The translations under genes were made by a program, and so were the position numbers. Shown piece by piece: positions 1 through 9,441 of a DNA stretch of 64,000 nt. The DNA is from CAZAMB01 sp964501365 (GTDB lineage Bacteria; Planctomycetota; Phycisphaerae; UBA1845), in assembly GCA_964501365.1 (NCBI GenBank), contig CAZCST010000032.1, forward strand, positions 62,001 to 126,000, in the 5' to 3' direction. The notes beneath the pieces are model-generated. The model saw nothing but the letters and a program-made list of their open reading frames with translations, searched no databases and was not told where the DNA came from. Positions within the stretch are counted from its first letter, which is position 1. The number at the start of each line of letters is the position of its first letter.

Positions 1-1
1 C

Positions 2-304
2 ACGCTGACCAACTATGTCTATGACACCGGCGAAACTCCGCGCATCACCTCGCTGCCTTATGGGAAATGGACCTACGTCGTACCGGCCAATGGGTCCTAC
101 ACTGTTCGAGCCTCCAAAACGGGATATGTCACGCAGGATGCCGTAATACCCGTCGCTAATGCGCCTGTTCCCATCACCATTGATCTTCAGCCTGATACGC
201 CGTGCGTCGCATCGAACATTCCGGCAACATCCACGTATGGATTGATCGCCATGAGCGCTGCTCTCGTCGGAGCCGGCACACTCATTCATCGCCGCAGGGC
301 TTGA
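2..304 (+). CDS. C-terminal fragment of an exported protein with an IPTL-like sorting tail
   Basis: Reading frame 2 is open from the left edge to the TGA at 302-304 and gives 100 residues with no start in the window. The visible part looks like a carboxypeptidase-regulatory or PEGA-like beta domain: it contains GSYTVRASKTGYVT, followed by a short linker. It ends in IPATSTYGLIAMSAALVGAG and a basic HRRR tail. This layout (signature, hydrophobic helix, Arg cluster) is that of exosortase-sorted proteins. The signature is a variant of IPTLxxWG in which Leu and Trp are replaced. It is therefore a likely substrate of the exosortase H-like enzyme encoded at 28319-28951. The upstream part is outside the window, so the main function is unknown. 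Confidence 0.8.
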   Translation, partial: TLTNYVYDTGETPRITSLPYGKWTYVVPANGSYTVRASKTGYVTQDAVIPVANAPVPITIDLQPDTPCVASNIPATSTYGLIAMSAALVGAGTLIHRRRA

Positions 305-318
305 ACAATCGCCTGCTT

Positions 319-1806
319 CTATCCGCCGATATTGCTGCGAAGTTTCACGAGCAATTCCCGCTCCTGGGAGAGGCCCCGCGACGAGGGCAACAGGCGATCC
401 GGCAGGTCGGCGGCCAGCGCGTCGAATGTGTCGAGAAAATCCGTGATTCGCGTGATCGCAGCAGTGCGGCCTGCACTGTCCTGATTGAGGTAGGCGGTGT
501 ATACGTCCGCGCAAACTGCCTTCATCAGCAATGCCGTGTTCAAGAGCAACACGCCGCGGCGCACGCTTTGTGTCTGAAACCAGCCCGGGTCGGCGTCGGC
601 CGTGAGACCGGCGGGAACTCCGGCATCGTAAGGGCCTCTACCCACAAGATCGCCATCCTTGGTCGTGTAGCCTGCGGTCACAACACCCAGAGTATTGGCA
701 ACGTTCAGGTCTACGAGGGAACCGACCCGCAATCGCACAAACGCCACTTTGCTGGTTTGACGCGGACTCAAAAAAAGAGTCGGCACGGTCAACTGCAATT
801 GGTGGCCAATCGGTTCCGGGGCGGACAGACCCTGGACATCGACCACGTCGAACTCAAACGGAATATCCACAGTCAGGGCAACATCGTAAACGACGGGGGC
901 GACCAGAAACGCAAATTCCTCGTCGAAGACCTCGACGATTGTGTCGAAGTCCTTCAGAAAAAACGAATTGCCTCCGCGAACGTTCGCAATATCCCCCGTC
1001 ACGCCGTCACCGAATTCAGAGCCGACGCTGAAGACCGTCGTTCCCACGTTGTTCACGGACCAGGTGCGCATGACATCGAGGGCATCGTTGAGTCGCTGGC
1101 CGCCCCCTGGGTAAAGCTGAGCATCGGTGAAGAGCAAAACGCGATCGAGTCGCGCATCGGAAGTGTGACCCGCAACGGTTTGAAATCCACGGAGAAGCCC
1201 CCCCGCTGCATTGCTGTCTCCCTCCGGCGTCACGCCGTCGAGGGATCCCTTGATGGCCGCGATGTCATCGCCGGCGGCAGCCTCCAGAACCGTTTCGCTT
1301 TGCCCATTAAACACCACAATGCTCACCAGGTCCTCGGGCGTGAGTTGGGCCAGGAGGCGATCGACAGCGTAGCGAACTGCGTCGAATTTCGTTGTGCCCG
1401 AGCGGTCATCGACAGGCTGGTCCATGATCCGGCCATGGTCGATCACCAGTCCCAGGTTGAGCTTGCCGCGTACAAATGTGTCCGGATCGATATCGGTGCC
1501 AATGCCAATCTGGATGGTGGCCTGCGGAGTGATCGCATCGAAGTCCTGGTGCCACGCGGTGTCCACATTGACAAAAACGCCCTGCGCATCCGGACGGGTA
1601 TTGGAGAAGATCGCATGGTCCGCGAGGAAGCTCTCCACGGTGATCGAATCAGGATCGGGCACACCGCCGCCCTGAATGGTTTCGCGAGCCGCAGCAATGC
1701 TCAACTCGCCACCTGGCGCCGGACCAGAAGGGCCCGCACCGCAACCGCAAAGCAAATGGGCGGCGAAAATCCCTGCGATCAGCAAGGGAACATGTCGTTG
1801 TTGCAT
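319..1806 (-). CDS. Putative VWA-domain lipoprotein with degenerate MIDAS
   Basis: The protein has 495 residues. I start it at the ATG at 1806, which has GGAAAGGA just upstream and opens a lipoprotein-like signal peptide with Cys at position 20 or 22 (LLCGCG). An upstream in-frame ATG at 2010 would add a charged stretch before the signal and is less likely. From about residue 115 the sequence follows a von Willebrand factor A fold: LGLVID strand, a helix with KFDAVRYAVDRLL, LVSIVVFNG, then LLFTDA. The usual DxSxS metal motif is replaced by DHGRI at about residue 123, so metal binding may be lost. Membrane-anchored VWA proteins of this kind usually mediate protein-protein contacts at the envelope. 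It lies downstream of a small membrane protein and the amidohydrolase, all on the minus strand. Confidence 0.8.
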   Translation of the reverse strand: MQQRHVPLLIAGIFAAHLLCGCGAGPSGPAPGGELSIAAARETIQGGGVPDPDSITVESFLADHAIFSNTRPDAQGVFVNVDTAWHQDFDAITPQATIQIGIGTDIDPDTFVRGKLNLGLVIDHGRIMDQPVDDRSGTTKFDAVRYAVDRLLAQLTPEDLVSIVVFNGQSETVLEAAAGDDIAAIKGSLDGVTPEGDSNAAGGLLRGFQTVAGHTSDARLDRVLLFTDAQLYPGGGQRLNDALDVMRTWSVNNVGTTVFSVGSEFGDGVTGDIANVRGGNSFFLKDFDTIVEVFDEEFAFLVAPVVYDVALTVDIPFEFDVVDVQGLSAPEPIGHQLQLTVPTLFLSPRQTSKVAFVRLRVGSLVDLNVANTLGVVTAGYTTKDGDLVGRGPYDAGVPAGLTADADPGWFQTQSVRRGVLLLNTALLMKAVCADVYTAYLNQDSAGRTAAITRITDFLDTFDALAADLPDRLLPSSRGLSQERELLVKLRSNIGG

Positions 1807-1897
1807 GAATTCCTTTCCGAAATCAAATTGTAATTGGCTCAGGTCAACTATCGCCGTGGGATAGTGTCCGGTCGAATCGCGAATCGGGATGGCGGCT

Positions 1898-2101
1898 TTA
1901 CGGCGCAGACTGGCTCGCTCTCGGCGAGCGTACGCGAAAATCCTTCCCTCCCAGCGATCTCGACAGGGCGTAAAGAATCGCTGTAAGGAGACAAAGCGAT
2001 ACCCAGCCAATCAGCGCACGTCGTATCCATCTGCGGCGTTTCGCATCCAAACGTCCCGCGTTCCCGGGCATAACGCGTTTTTTTTCCCGACCTCGCCCCA
2101 T
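1898..2101 (-). CDS. Small single-pass membrane protein, unknown function
   Basis: This is a 67-residue ORF starting 11 nt after the stop of the amidohydrolase gene, with AGGA nine bases before its ATG. It has a very basic N-terminus (RGREKKR, AKRRRWIRR), one hydrophobic segment at about residues 28-47 (ALIGWVSLCLLTAILYALS), and a basic tail. The topology suggests an inner-membrane protein with a cytoplasmic N-terminus. The tight spacing and ribosome binding site favour a real gene co-transcribed with its neighbour. I know no family for it, and a chance ORF cannot be excluded. Confidence 0.5.
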   Translation of the reverse strand: MGRGREKKRVMPGNAGRLDAKRRRWIRRALIGWVSLCLLTAILYALSRSLGGKDFRVRSPRASQSAP

Positions 2102-2112
2102 GTTTGGAAATC

Positions 2113-5100
2113 CTAATTGGCGGCCAGGGGCCTGGGCCCCTTCAGGTCCGTACGCGCCGGCGCGAGTTTCGGCGCAGGCCGGTGTCCAAATTTTTCGTAG
2201 TTTTCTGTATGCATGCTGGTCAGCGGGATTGGCCGCCCGTCAATGAACATGTGCGTTACGACCATGACCGTCTGGGCAGGCGAACCGGTGGTCACGATCA
2301 CATCGGCCTGCTTTCCGACTTTCAGCGAACCGACGCGATCCGCCATGCCGAGTATTTCCGCCGCACCCAGGGTAAGTGCATACTCCGCCTTCTCCTTCGG
2401 CAAGCCGTGGGCAACCGCCATCCCCACCATCGACGGAAGGTCAAACGCCGCCGACGCGCTATCCGACGCAAACGCAAAACGGACTCCGGCACGGTCGAGA
2501 TCGCCCGCGCAACGATACACGGAATCCCAGGGTTCATATTCGCTTCGCGGATAGTTCAGCGGCGTGGCAAGAATCACCGGGATGTTTTCCTTCGCAAGCT
2601 GCTCCGCAAGCTTCCAGCTCTCCTGCGCTCCATACAGAATGGGCTTCAACTTTTGTTTCTTCGCAAATTCCAGCGCGTCAAGGATCTCCTTGTAGGTCGC
2701 GACCTCAAGAATCACGGGTTTTTCGCCGCGCACGTAGGGAATCATTGCTTCGAGCGTCAGATCCGTCTCAAATTTCACGTCGCGCGATTTTTCGCTGAGC
2801 AATTTGACCTCAGCATAATGATTCGCCCGCGCGAAGAACTCCTCCAGTTCCCGCATGGCCCTGGTGTGTTCTTCCTTTCGCTTGCGTTTTTGATCTTCGG
2901 GGTCGTCAGCGCCGGCCGTGCCGAACTCGATCCCCTCTGCGGCGGCCAATCCTGTGTTCACGGATTCACACAGATGATCGTCGTAATGACCCGGTCCACG
3001 CCGTCGGCGTTCCAGCAGGTCAATAGGCAGGCTCGGCACACTCAAATGCAGTGCAAACGCATTGACCTCGATCATTTCCGGCGCGGTCCAGCCGTCCAGG
3101 TGGATCACCGAACTTTGTCCCGCAACACGCGCGCCGCCGGGCCGGGCAAGAACCGAGGTGATTCCCGCAGTCCGGGCGATGGGGATGAGTTCGCTATGCG
3201 GATGGACGGCGTTGGCAGCGATCAGTTCGGGGTGGTAGTTGCCGATGTCTCGGAAATCACGCGTCGAACGCAGCGAATCGATCTCGCTCAGGCCCAGAAT
3301 GCTGCCCGCATCGATCAGGCCCGGATACACGTGCAACCCTGTCCCGTCGATCAATCCCGCGCCAGGCGGAGGAGTGATGTTTGCGCCGACTTCGTGGATT
3401 TTATCTTCCAGAATGACAAGCGTGCCCCGCTCAATGACCGGTCCGCTCACCGGGTGAATCGTGGCATTCGTTATGGCGTACAACCGGTGCTGCGTCTTTG
3501 GAATCGTGCGATTGATTTTTTCGCCGACCGCCGGACCCGCCGACCAGGCGGCCTTCTCGGCTCGCTCAGGCCGCGCGTCCTCGAAGAAGACTTCGCCATC
3601 GATGATGGTCATCACGCACTTGCTGAACGTGTCGAGCGGGTGGCCATTGAACAAGGCCACGTCGCCGTCCTTGCCGACTTCCAGGCTGCCGACGCGATTG
3701 TCGATTTGCAGTTGTTGTGCGGGATGGAGCGTGATGAGCTTGAGCGCTTCGGTCTCGTCGAGCCCGCCCCACTTGATTGTCTTGGCCGCCTCCTGAGCCA
3801 TGTAGCGGATCGTATTGGCCGAGTCTGAATTAAGCGTCGCGTTGACTCCGCCATGGGTCATCATCGCGGCGTTGTACGGCACCGCCTGGTAGGCCTCGAC
3901 CTTGTAAGCCCAGTCGTTGGCGAACGTCGATGCGCCGCTGCCATGCCGTGCGATCTCGGGCGTGATGCGATAGCCTTCGAGCACGTGATGGAGCACGCCG
4001 ACGCGTACGCCATAGTCCTCGGCGGCCGCGAGAAGCCGCAAAATTTCTTCGGAACGATAGCAGTGGCTATGGATGGTCAGGTTGCCCGCCAGGATGTCGG
4101 CCATCGCGTCCAGGCGGAGGTCGCGTCGCAGAGGTCGCGGATCCGAGCCGGCCTTGAAATCGCGATCGAACGCGTCCCATTCACTTCGATAGATTCTGCC
4201 ACGCTCGAATGCGTTGCGAATCACGGATTCGACGCCCATCCGGGTGGTGGGGAAACGTTTTCCGAAGTTTTCCGGGAAGTTGGCCTGGGTGACGTTTTCG
4301 CCGAGCGCGAATTTGATCGTGCGCGGCGCGTCGGCGATCACCATTTCGGAAACCGGGCGGCGGTATTTGAGCTTGAAGACCACGTTCTGCCCGCCGATGG
4401 GGTTGGCCGAGCCGTGCATGGCGTGGTGTGTCGTGACGCCGCCGGCCAGCGCCCGATAGATCGCGATGTCAAAGGGGTCGATGGTATCGCCGACTCTCAC
4501 TTCGGCGCTGATGGCGTTGGGGGATTCGTTCACGCCGTCGATGCCCAGATGCGAATGTGGATCGATGATGCCCGGCATCGCATAAAAGCCCGTGCCATTC
4601 ACGGTCACGACGTCACCGGTCACGGTGGGCGCTCCATCCATTTTCCCGAGTGCGGCGATCTTGCCCTTCGTGATGAGCACAAATCCCCGTTCGATCGGTG
4701 CAGAAGCGATCGGCAGAATTGTCACATTTTGAATCAGGATCGAGCCACTGGTTTTGCGAGCCGGAATACGGTCGGCGAGGATTTCGGAGGCGAACGCCGG
4801 TCCCTTGTCAGGTTCGTCGGGTACGGCCGCCTTTTCGTCTGCCTTTTCCTTGTCCGGTTCCTTTTCCTCCTCCGACTTGTCGCCGGACTTCGCATCCTTG
4901 TCTTTTCCGTCCTTTTTCTTGTCCTCCTTTTCCTCGATCTCGATTTTCCTGCCGTTGACGAAAACATATTTGACGGTCGCCTTCTCATCAGCGACCGGCT
5001 TGGTCATGAGCGTGAGATTGGCGACCTGGCCGGGTGCGATGCGGCCAAGCTGAGTTTTCATTCCCAGGAAATCGGCGGCGTTGGCGGATAGCGCTTCAAT

Positions 5101-6477
5101 GGCGGAATCCACGGGAAGGCCCTTCTCGATGACCAGCCGCAGATTCTTCGTGAATTCGGAAGCGCTCTTGAATTCTCGCGTTGTAAATGCGAAAGGAATG
5201 CCGGCTTCGTGCAGGCGTACAACATTGGCCGCCTGTTCCTCCCAGAGCCGACGCTTTTCCTGCCGCACCTTGAGCGGCTCGTAGAGTTCGGGATCCTTTT
5301 CGTCGTCCTTTTTACCCGCTTCCGCCGACTCTTTGGCCGGTGCGGGTTTTTCCGGCGACACCGGTTTCTTTGGAGTTTCGGCATCCTCCCTGGAGGGAGG
5401 CGTCTCTGTAGTCTCGCCTGCCTTGGGAGTCTTTTCAGGCTCTTTGGAATTCTCCGCATCCTGCGGTCCCTTGGCCTTGGGAGGTGATTTCTTCTTCTTT
5501 CCGTATTCGGGCTCTTCGTCAAACTTCAGGCTGACGATGAGCGGAACGTGCTCGGCTTTGATCCGGTCGGCGACTCTCCACGCCTCTTTGCCGCCGGAAA
5601 TCATGACATTGAGGCCGAATTCCCTGCCCAGATCGAGCGCCCGCCTGATTTCGTTCTCGGTATTTGCGGTGAAAATCACCGGCTGCGAACGGGCGAGAAT
5701 CGGCTGCAGCGCATCAAGCCCCGCATCGGTCGCAACGGTTTCGCCGTCGTTGGGATGGCGTTCGTGCCATTTGAGCAGCTTGGCCTGCCAGCGAGCATCG
5801 AGCAGCGTCTGACGAAACACGGCGAACACTCCGAGAATCGTGCGCGGATACTCACCCGGCTCGCCGACGGCAAACGAGGCATGTTGGGCGACATGCTCCG
5901 CAAGGATGGATCGACGCAACGGGTCTTCGCCAAGGTCGATCAAATCACTGCTGCCGCCGAAAATCCCGTCGCGCGGGGCAACGAGCGCCGTGGTGAACCC
6001 TTCCTTGCGCATCGCCTCGCGGGCTTTGGCGTCGGCCGCATAGATTTCCGCCCCCCGCAATTCCGCCCGGACTCCTTTGCGACCGGCCTCGCGCGTCAGC
6101 GTCTCCGCCTGCTCGGCCGCGTCGGGATTCACGCCCTCGGTCCGCGCCCGCTCCTCAACCGTCCGTTCCTTCTCCAGGATTCCCAGATGACTGTGTGCGT
6201 CGATGAAACCGGGGTAGGCGATCATGCCACTCATGTCGATGCGCCGCGCGTCGGCGGGAATTTCAACCGCGGGTCCCACTGCCACGATTCGTCCTTCGCG
6301 GATGACGATCGTCCCCGACTCGATGGTCTGTCCGGTCCCCGTAACGATCCTGACATTGGTGAGGGCGATCGGCGTTTCAAATTCCGCCAGCGCGGTGGGA
6401 GCCGGCAGTGATCCCAACCATGCGGTCAATACCCAAAGGCGCAATCCCAACTGTAACTTTTGCAAGCAACACCTCAC
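2113..6477 (-). CDS. Exported protein with three tandem amidohydrolase-like domains
   Basis: The 1454-residue protein begins with a signal peptide ending near TALA (residue 31). Three amidohydrolase-superfamily units follow. The first carries DAHSHLG at about 93-99, interrupted near 319-396 by a Lys/Glu/Pro-rich low-complexity insert. The second carries DPHSHLG with His641 and His643, and retains LHH and LNSDS metal-ligand-like motifs. The third has DAGSILG near 1054 in place of HxH. A charged linker at about 512-562 joins units 1 and 2. The closest known relatives are periplasmic imidazolonepropionase-like or prolidase-like amidohydrolases, normally one unit of about 420 residues. The substrate is unknown. 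The first codon is GTG at 6477. A TTG four codons in (6465) has a better GAGGTG leader and may be the true start. Confidence 0.85.
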   Translation of the reverse strand: MRCCLQKLQLGLRLWVLTAWLGSLPAPTALAEFETPIALTNVRIVTGTGQTIESGTIVIREGRIVAVGPAVEIPADARRIDMSGMIAYPGFIDAHSHLGILEKERTVEERARTEGVNPDAAEQAETLTREAGRKGVRAELRGAEIYAADAKAREAMRKEGFTTALVAPRDGIFGGSSDLIDLGEDPLRRSILAEHVAQHASFAVGEPGEYPRTILGVFAVFRQTLLDARWQAKLLKWHERHPNDGETVATDAGLDALQPILARSQPVIFTANTENEIRRALDLGREFGLNVMISGGKEAWRVADRIKAEHVPLIVSLKFDEEPEYGKKKKSPPKAKGPQDAENSKEPEKTPKAGETTETPPSREDAETPKKPVSPEKPAPAKESAEAGKKDDEKDPELYEPLKVRQEKRRLWEEQAANVVRLHEAGIPFAFTTREFKSASEFTKNLRLVIEKGLPVDSAIEALSANAADFLGMKTQLGRIAPGQVANLTLMTKPVADEKATVKYVFVNGRKIEIEEKEDKKKDGKDKDAKSGDKSEEEKEPDKEKADEKAAVPDEPDKGPAFASEILADRIPARKTSGSILIQNVTILPIASAPIERGFVLITKGKIAALGKMDGAPTVTGDVVTVNGTGFYAMPGIIDPHSHLGIDGVNESPNAISAEVRVGDTIDPFDIAIYRALAGGVTTHHAMHGSANPIGGQNVVFKLKYRRPVSEMVIADAPRTIKFALGENVTQANFPENFGKRFPTTRMGVESVIRNAFERGRIYRSEWDAFDRDFKAGSDPRPLRRDLRLDAMADILAGNLTIHSHCYRSEEILRLLAAAEDYGVRVGVLHHVLEGYRITPEIARHGSGASTFANDWAYKVEAYQAVPYNAAMMTHGGVNATLNSDSANTIRYMAQEAAKTIKWGGLDETEALKLITLHPAQQLQIDNRVGSLEVGKDGDVALFNGHPLDTFSKCVMTIIDGEVFFEDARPERAEKAAWSAGPAVGEKINRTIPKTQHRLYAITNATIHPVSGPVIERGTLVILEDKIHEVGANITPPPGAGLIDGTGLHVYPGLIDAGSILGLSEIDSLRSTRDFRDIGNYHPELIAANAVHPHSELIPIARTAGITSVLARPGGARVAGQSSVIHLDGWTAPEMIEVNAFALHLSVPSLPIDLLERRRRGPGHYDDHLCESVNTGLAAAEGIEFGTAGADDPEDQKRKRKEEHTRAMRELEEFFARANHYAEVKLLSEKSRDVKFETDLTLEAMIPYVRGEKPVILEVATYKEILDALEFAKKQKLKPILYGAQESWKLAEQLAKENIPVILATPLNYPRSEYEPWDSVYRCAGDLDRAGVRFAFASDSASAAFDLPSMVGMAVAHGLPKEKAEYALTLGAAEILGMADRVGSLKVGKQADVIVTTGSPAQTVMVVTHMFIDGRPIPLTSMHTENYEKFGHRPAPKLAPARTDLKGPRPLAAN

Positions 6478-6595
6478 AAGGAAATTGGTTATCCACGTCG
6501 ACGGCGAAGCCGGAATTCTGGCGTCAACATTTGGTCAACGAGTGTATGAAATGCGGCCCGGAGTGTCGACGCAGGGCCCGTTGGTACTTGTCAGA

Positions 6596-6859
6596 TCAGA
6601 CGCCGAGCGTTTGCCGGTGTTCGCGTTCCCAGCCGCGAAGCTGCTCGATTACGTCGACGTGGCGCTGAATCGTGGATTTGAGCTCGCTGGAGGGTCCGCT
6701 GAGTGCGAACACGTGGGGCCTGCCCCCGGACCGGGCGGACAGGTCAGCCAGAAAATCATCCCAGCTTCCTTCATAGAGTGTGTCGCGGATTTGGATGAGC
6801 ATCCGCTGCTCGTCGGTGAGCGAAAGGGCCTGCTTTGCGTTGATTTTCCCGGCAACCAT
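6596..6859 (-). CDS. Small conserved-looking hypothetical protein
   Basis: An 87-residue protein with an ATG preceded by GGAAGG at seven bases. It is hydrophilic and mostly helical, with LTDEQRMLIQIRDTLYEG and SWDDFLADLSAR, and has no signal peptide, membrane segment or metal motif. The composition is that of a genuine soluble cytoplasmic protein rather than a shadow ORF. It lies between the amidohydrolase and the FG-GAP protein on the same strand, with 72 nt to the stop of the latter. I do not recognise a family. Confidence 0.7.
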   Translation of the reverse strand: MVAGKINAKQALSLTDEQRMLIQIRDTLYEGSWDDFLADLSARSGGRPHVFALSGPSSELKSTIQRHVDVIEQLRGWEREHRQTLGV

Positions 6860-6931
6860 CTTACGACCTTCCAGAATTCAGGAATTCAGAAAGACGATGG
6901 TAGCGTGGCCCCGCTCCGGCTGCAAAACATC

Positions 6932-9271
6932 TCAGGCGAGCCGCGTCCGAAAGCGAACCTTGGCGGCGATCAGCAAACACAGAGCGAGCATCACAAGACC
7001 CCACTGCGAAGTCGTCGGTATGTCGCCGCATTGATCGTCAACGTGGGTGCAGCCGGTAGGCGTGCACTCATCGGTGGTGCAAATATCGCCGTCGTCGCAG
7101 GCGGCATGGCTCAGGGCATGCGCGCAACCATTGGCCGCCTCGTCACAGGAATCAATGGTGCAGGCCACTCCGTCGTCGCAACTTGGGGGCGGGATGATCC
7201 GACAACCCAACTGCGCGTCGCACGTTTCCAGTCCATTGCAAAACAGACCGTCGTCTTCGCATACATGAATGGTGAGCGATTGCAGCTGGGGAAGTACGTA
7301 GGTCGGCAGGGGTTCCGCCGCATTGGCGATGAACGTGTACCCAATGTCGGAAAGGAATGAGAATTCAAATGTCCCGCAGGCGGTATCGCCAGCCAGAAGC
7401 TCAAGAGTTCCAATGTAACGCGCAAGCCCGAGGTCAGCCGGTCCGTCCCCGAACGACGTCGTTCCGCCATATCGATAATGTCCCAGATAAAAAGGACTGA
7501 CTGCGACCAGACCGGAAAACCCCTGAAAAATAAAATCCGGACGATCCACGGACATATAGGCTCCGAGGTCAGGATCGAAATTTGTTCCCGTGCAAATTCC
7601 CAATGGATCACACGTCAGGTAGGGTGGCGTGGTGCAGGGACAAGATTGAGGATCCACCGGGGCATCCCATCCCACGGGCAGCAATGTTCCCACCGTACCC
7701 GAAATCGCGCCGTCGCGCGTCAGAATGGATACCTGGAAAGTTCTGACAACATCGAGGACGGAACCCCAGCAGGAAAGGAAGATCTCGGTGGTCAGCACGT
7801 CTCCGGGACGAATGGTGATCTCGTTACGTGGGGTAATGCGCTCGCCATTGATCGATGCCGCTTTGAGTGAATAAAGCGGTCCACCCTGCGGGTTTTCACA
7901 GACGAGGACAAGGCATTCATCGGGAATTCCATCGGTGTCCAGATCGGCGGACATGCCTGAACCTATGTCACATTCGTCCGGCACGAGGTTTGCATTGCAG
8001 TCTTTGCTTACTGAAGTGGCGATGTCACAGCGGTCCCGAAAGCCGTTCAAGTTGCAGTCCGCATTGGATTCGCAATCGTCGAGGATGACATTCTGGTCGC
8101 AATCCATTGCTGGCGCGTTCAAGCGCTCGCAGCCGTCATGCACGCCATTCTGATTGCAGTCAACGCCGGCCGCATCCACATACACCGCGCCTTTTCCTTC
8201 GAGATCATCATACGGACTGCCGACCCCCAGAAGGCCGCCGGAAAGCGCAACACTGAACCCAAACAAAGTGGGAACCGTTGCTCCCGCCGGACCGTTGATG
8301 GCACGCTCGATCGCCCAGACTCCGGCGCAATTGCGATACACCCATGCGCTCCCCTGGCCCCCTCGATCAAAAGGGTTGCCCACGGCCAGAAGGTCTCCCT
8401 CCATCGCCAAGGCGCCTTCCTGATTTTCATCACTGGCGCCGCCGGGAGGATTCAACTCCTGTTGCAGCACCCAATTCCCCGCTACATCCTTGTATATTTG
8501 AACCGCTCTTCCGCCTGTCGTGCGAACCGAACTAACCGCAAAATAATCGTTGTCCATCGCCAGGGGGTACCCAACACCATTGGCGGGCAGAATTCCCGGG
8601 TGCAACGTTGTTTCCAATTGCCATGTAACCCCGTCAAAGCGGAACAATGTCACTGTAGATATACCGCCGACAGCCAGTGAGTTGCCGCTGATCGCGACTG
8701 TTGTTGTGCTGGATCCGGCCGCAACGCTGAGGGTCTGCTGATGCGTCCAAATTCCTCCTGTGTGGTGATAGACATTCGCCGACGTGGAATTGTAATCGCC
8801 CATAATGGCGTTATCGCCATCAATATCCACTTTGATCGAGGGCACGTTGATGAATTGTTCGAGCGCCCAAACCGTGCCGTTGAAGCGGTAGATCGTCGCA
8901 CCGGCGGTACCACCGGCGATGAGGACATCGCCGTCGATCGCCACCGCAAAAAAGGAATCGCCGGTAATTTTCTGTTCTTGATTCCAATTTGATCCGTCGA
9001 ATCGGTAAATGTAGATCGACCCGTAATAACTGGCGCTCGCCAGTACATTTCCGCTCATGGCGATGGCACTACCGAACAGGTCATCCGGGGCCAGGTCTGC
9101 GGGAGATATTCGGATAGGTGCACCCGCACTCATAGATGTGAGCAACATATTAAAGACAAGAAAGGCGCAAGCCCTGCCTCCCGACCTCGCGTTGCTCATT
9201 CCGCCGGTCGATGAAAAACGCCTCATCATGTTCAAAAGCCGATTGCCGCGACTACGGAGTGATAGTTGCAT
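6932..9271 (-). CDS. FG-GAP-type propeller protein with an IPTL-CTERM-like tail
   Basis: 779 residues. AAGGGGGAAG precedes the ATG. A long basic N-region and a hydrophobic segment near residues 35-50 serve as export signal. The first ~370 residues hold repeated blades of the type LFGSAIAMSGNVLASASYYG and SVALSGGLLGVGSPYDD, as in FG-GAP/integrin-like beta-propellers. A Cys/Asp-rich loop region follows (DCNQNGVHDGC, DCNANLVPDEC), resembling calcium-binding thrombospondin-3 or dockerin loops, then a beta-rich domain, then CDDGVACTIDSCD-type Cys modules. The C-terminus is IPTTSQWGLVMLAL, a hydrophobic helix and RFRTR. The tail marks it as a probable substrate of the exosortase H-like protein at 28319-28951, to be anchored or released at the cell surface. 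Confidence 0.88.
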   Translation of the reverse strand: MQLSLRSRGNRLLNMMRRFSSTGGMSNARSGGRACAFLVFNMLLTSMSAGAPIRISPADLAPDDLFGSAIAMSGNVLASASYYGSIYIYRFDGSNWNQEQKITGDSFFAVAIDGDVLIAGGTAGATIYRFNGTVWALEQFINVPSIKVDIDGDNAIMGDYNSTSANVYHHTGGIWTHQQTLSVAAGSSTTTVAISGNSLAVGGISTVTLFRFDGVTWQLETTLHPGILPANGVGYPLAMDNDYFAVSSVRTTGGRAVQIYKDVAGNWVLQQELNPPGGASDENQEGALAMEGDLLAVGNPFDRGGQGSAWVYRNCAGVWAIERAINGPAGATVPTLFGFSVALSGGLLGVGSPYDDLEGKGAVYVDAAGVDCNQNGVHDGCERLNAPAMDCDQNVILDDCESNADCNLNGFRDRCDIATSVSKDCNANLVPDECDIGSGMSADLDTDGIPDECLVLVCENPQGGPLYSLKAASINGERITPRNEITIRPGDVLTTEIFLSCWGSVLDVVRTFQVSILTRDGAISGTVGTLLPVGWDAPVDPQSCPCTTPPYLTCDPLGICTGTNFDPDLGAYMSVDRPDFIFQGFSGLVAVSPFYLGHYRYGGTTSFGDGPADLGLARYIGTLELLAGDTACGTFEFSFLSDIGYTFIANAAEPLPTYVLPQLQSLTIHVCEDDGLFCNGLETCDAQLGCRIIPPPSCDDGVACTIDSCDEAANGCAHALSHAACDDGDICTTDECTPTGCTHVDDQCGDIPTTSQWGLVMLALCLLIAAKVRFRTRLA

Positions 9272-9375
9272 ATGCTTCCCCCTTGGCGTGCCGTTTTAGG
9301 ACGCCAACCCGTAAAGAGTCAACCGAATTTCTACCAGAAAAGCGTTCTCAGTTCAAGCGGAAAGGCTTTCCATGT

Positions 9376-9413
9376 AAAAAAACGGAACGACTCATAGGAG
9401 TCGTCCCGTTTCT
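9376..9413 (-). terminator. Rho-independent terminator after the Beta_propel gene
   Basis: On the minus strand a hairpin with about 13 paired positions (AAACGG-ACGACTC against GAGTCGT-CCGTTT, one mismatch, four-base loop) is followed directly by seven T. It begins about 28 nt beyond the stop of the gene at 9442-11856 and ends that transcript before the FG-GAP gene. Confidence 0.9.
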
Positions 9414-9441
9414 TGTATTTCTTACGTTTGGAGTAACGGCT

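Noticed and set aside
202..1833. Long plus-strand ORF opposite the VWA gene
   Set aside because: Rich in His, Arg and Gln, with no domain; antisense shadow of a well-supported minus-strand gene.
2104..6411. Several long plus-strand ORFs opposite the amidohydrolase gene
   Set aside because: Shadows from the GC-rich third positions of the minus-strand gene; no ribosome binding sites or motifs.
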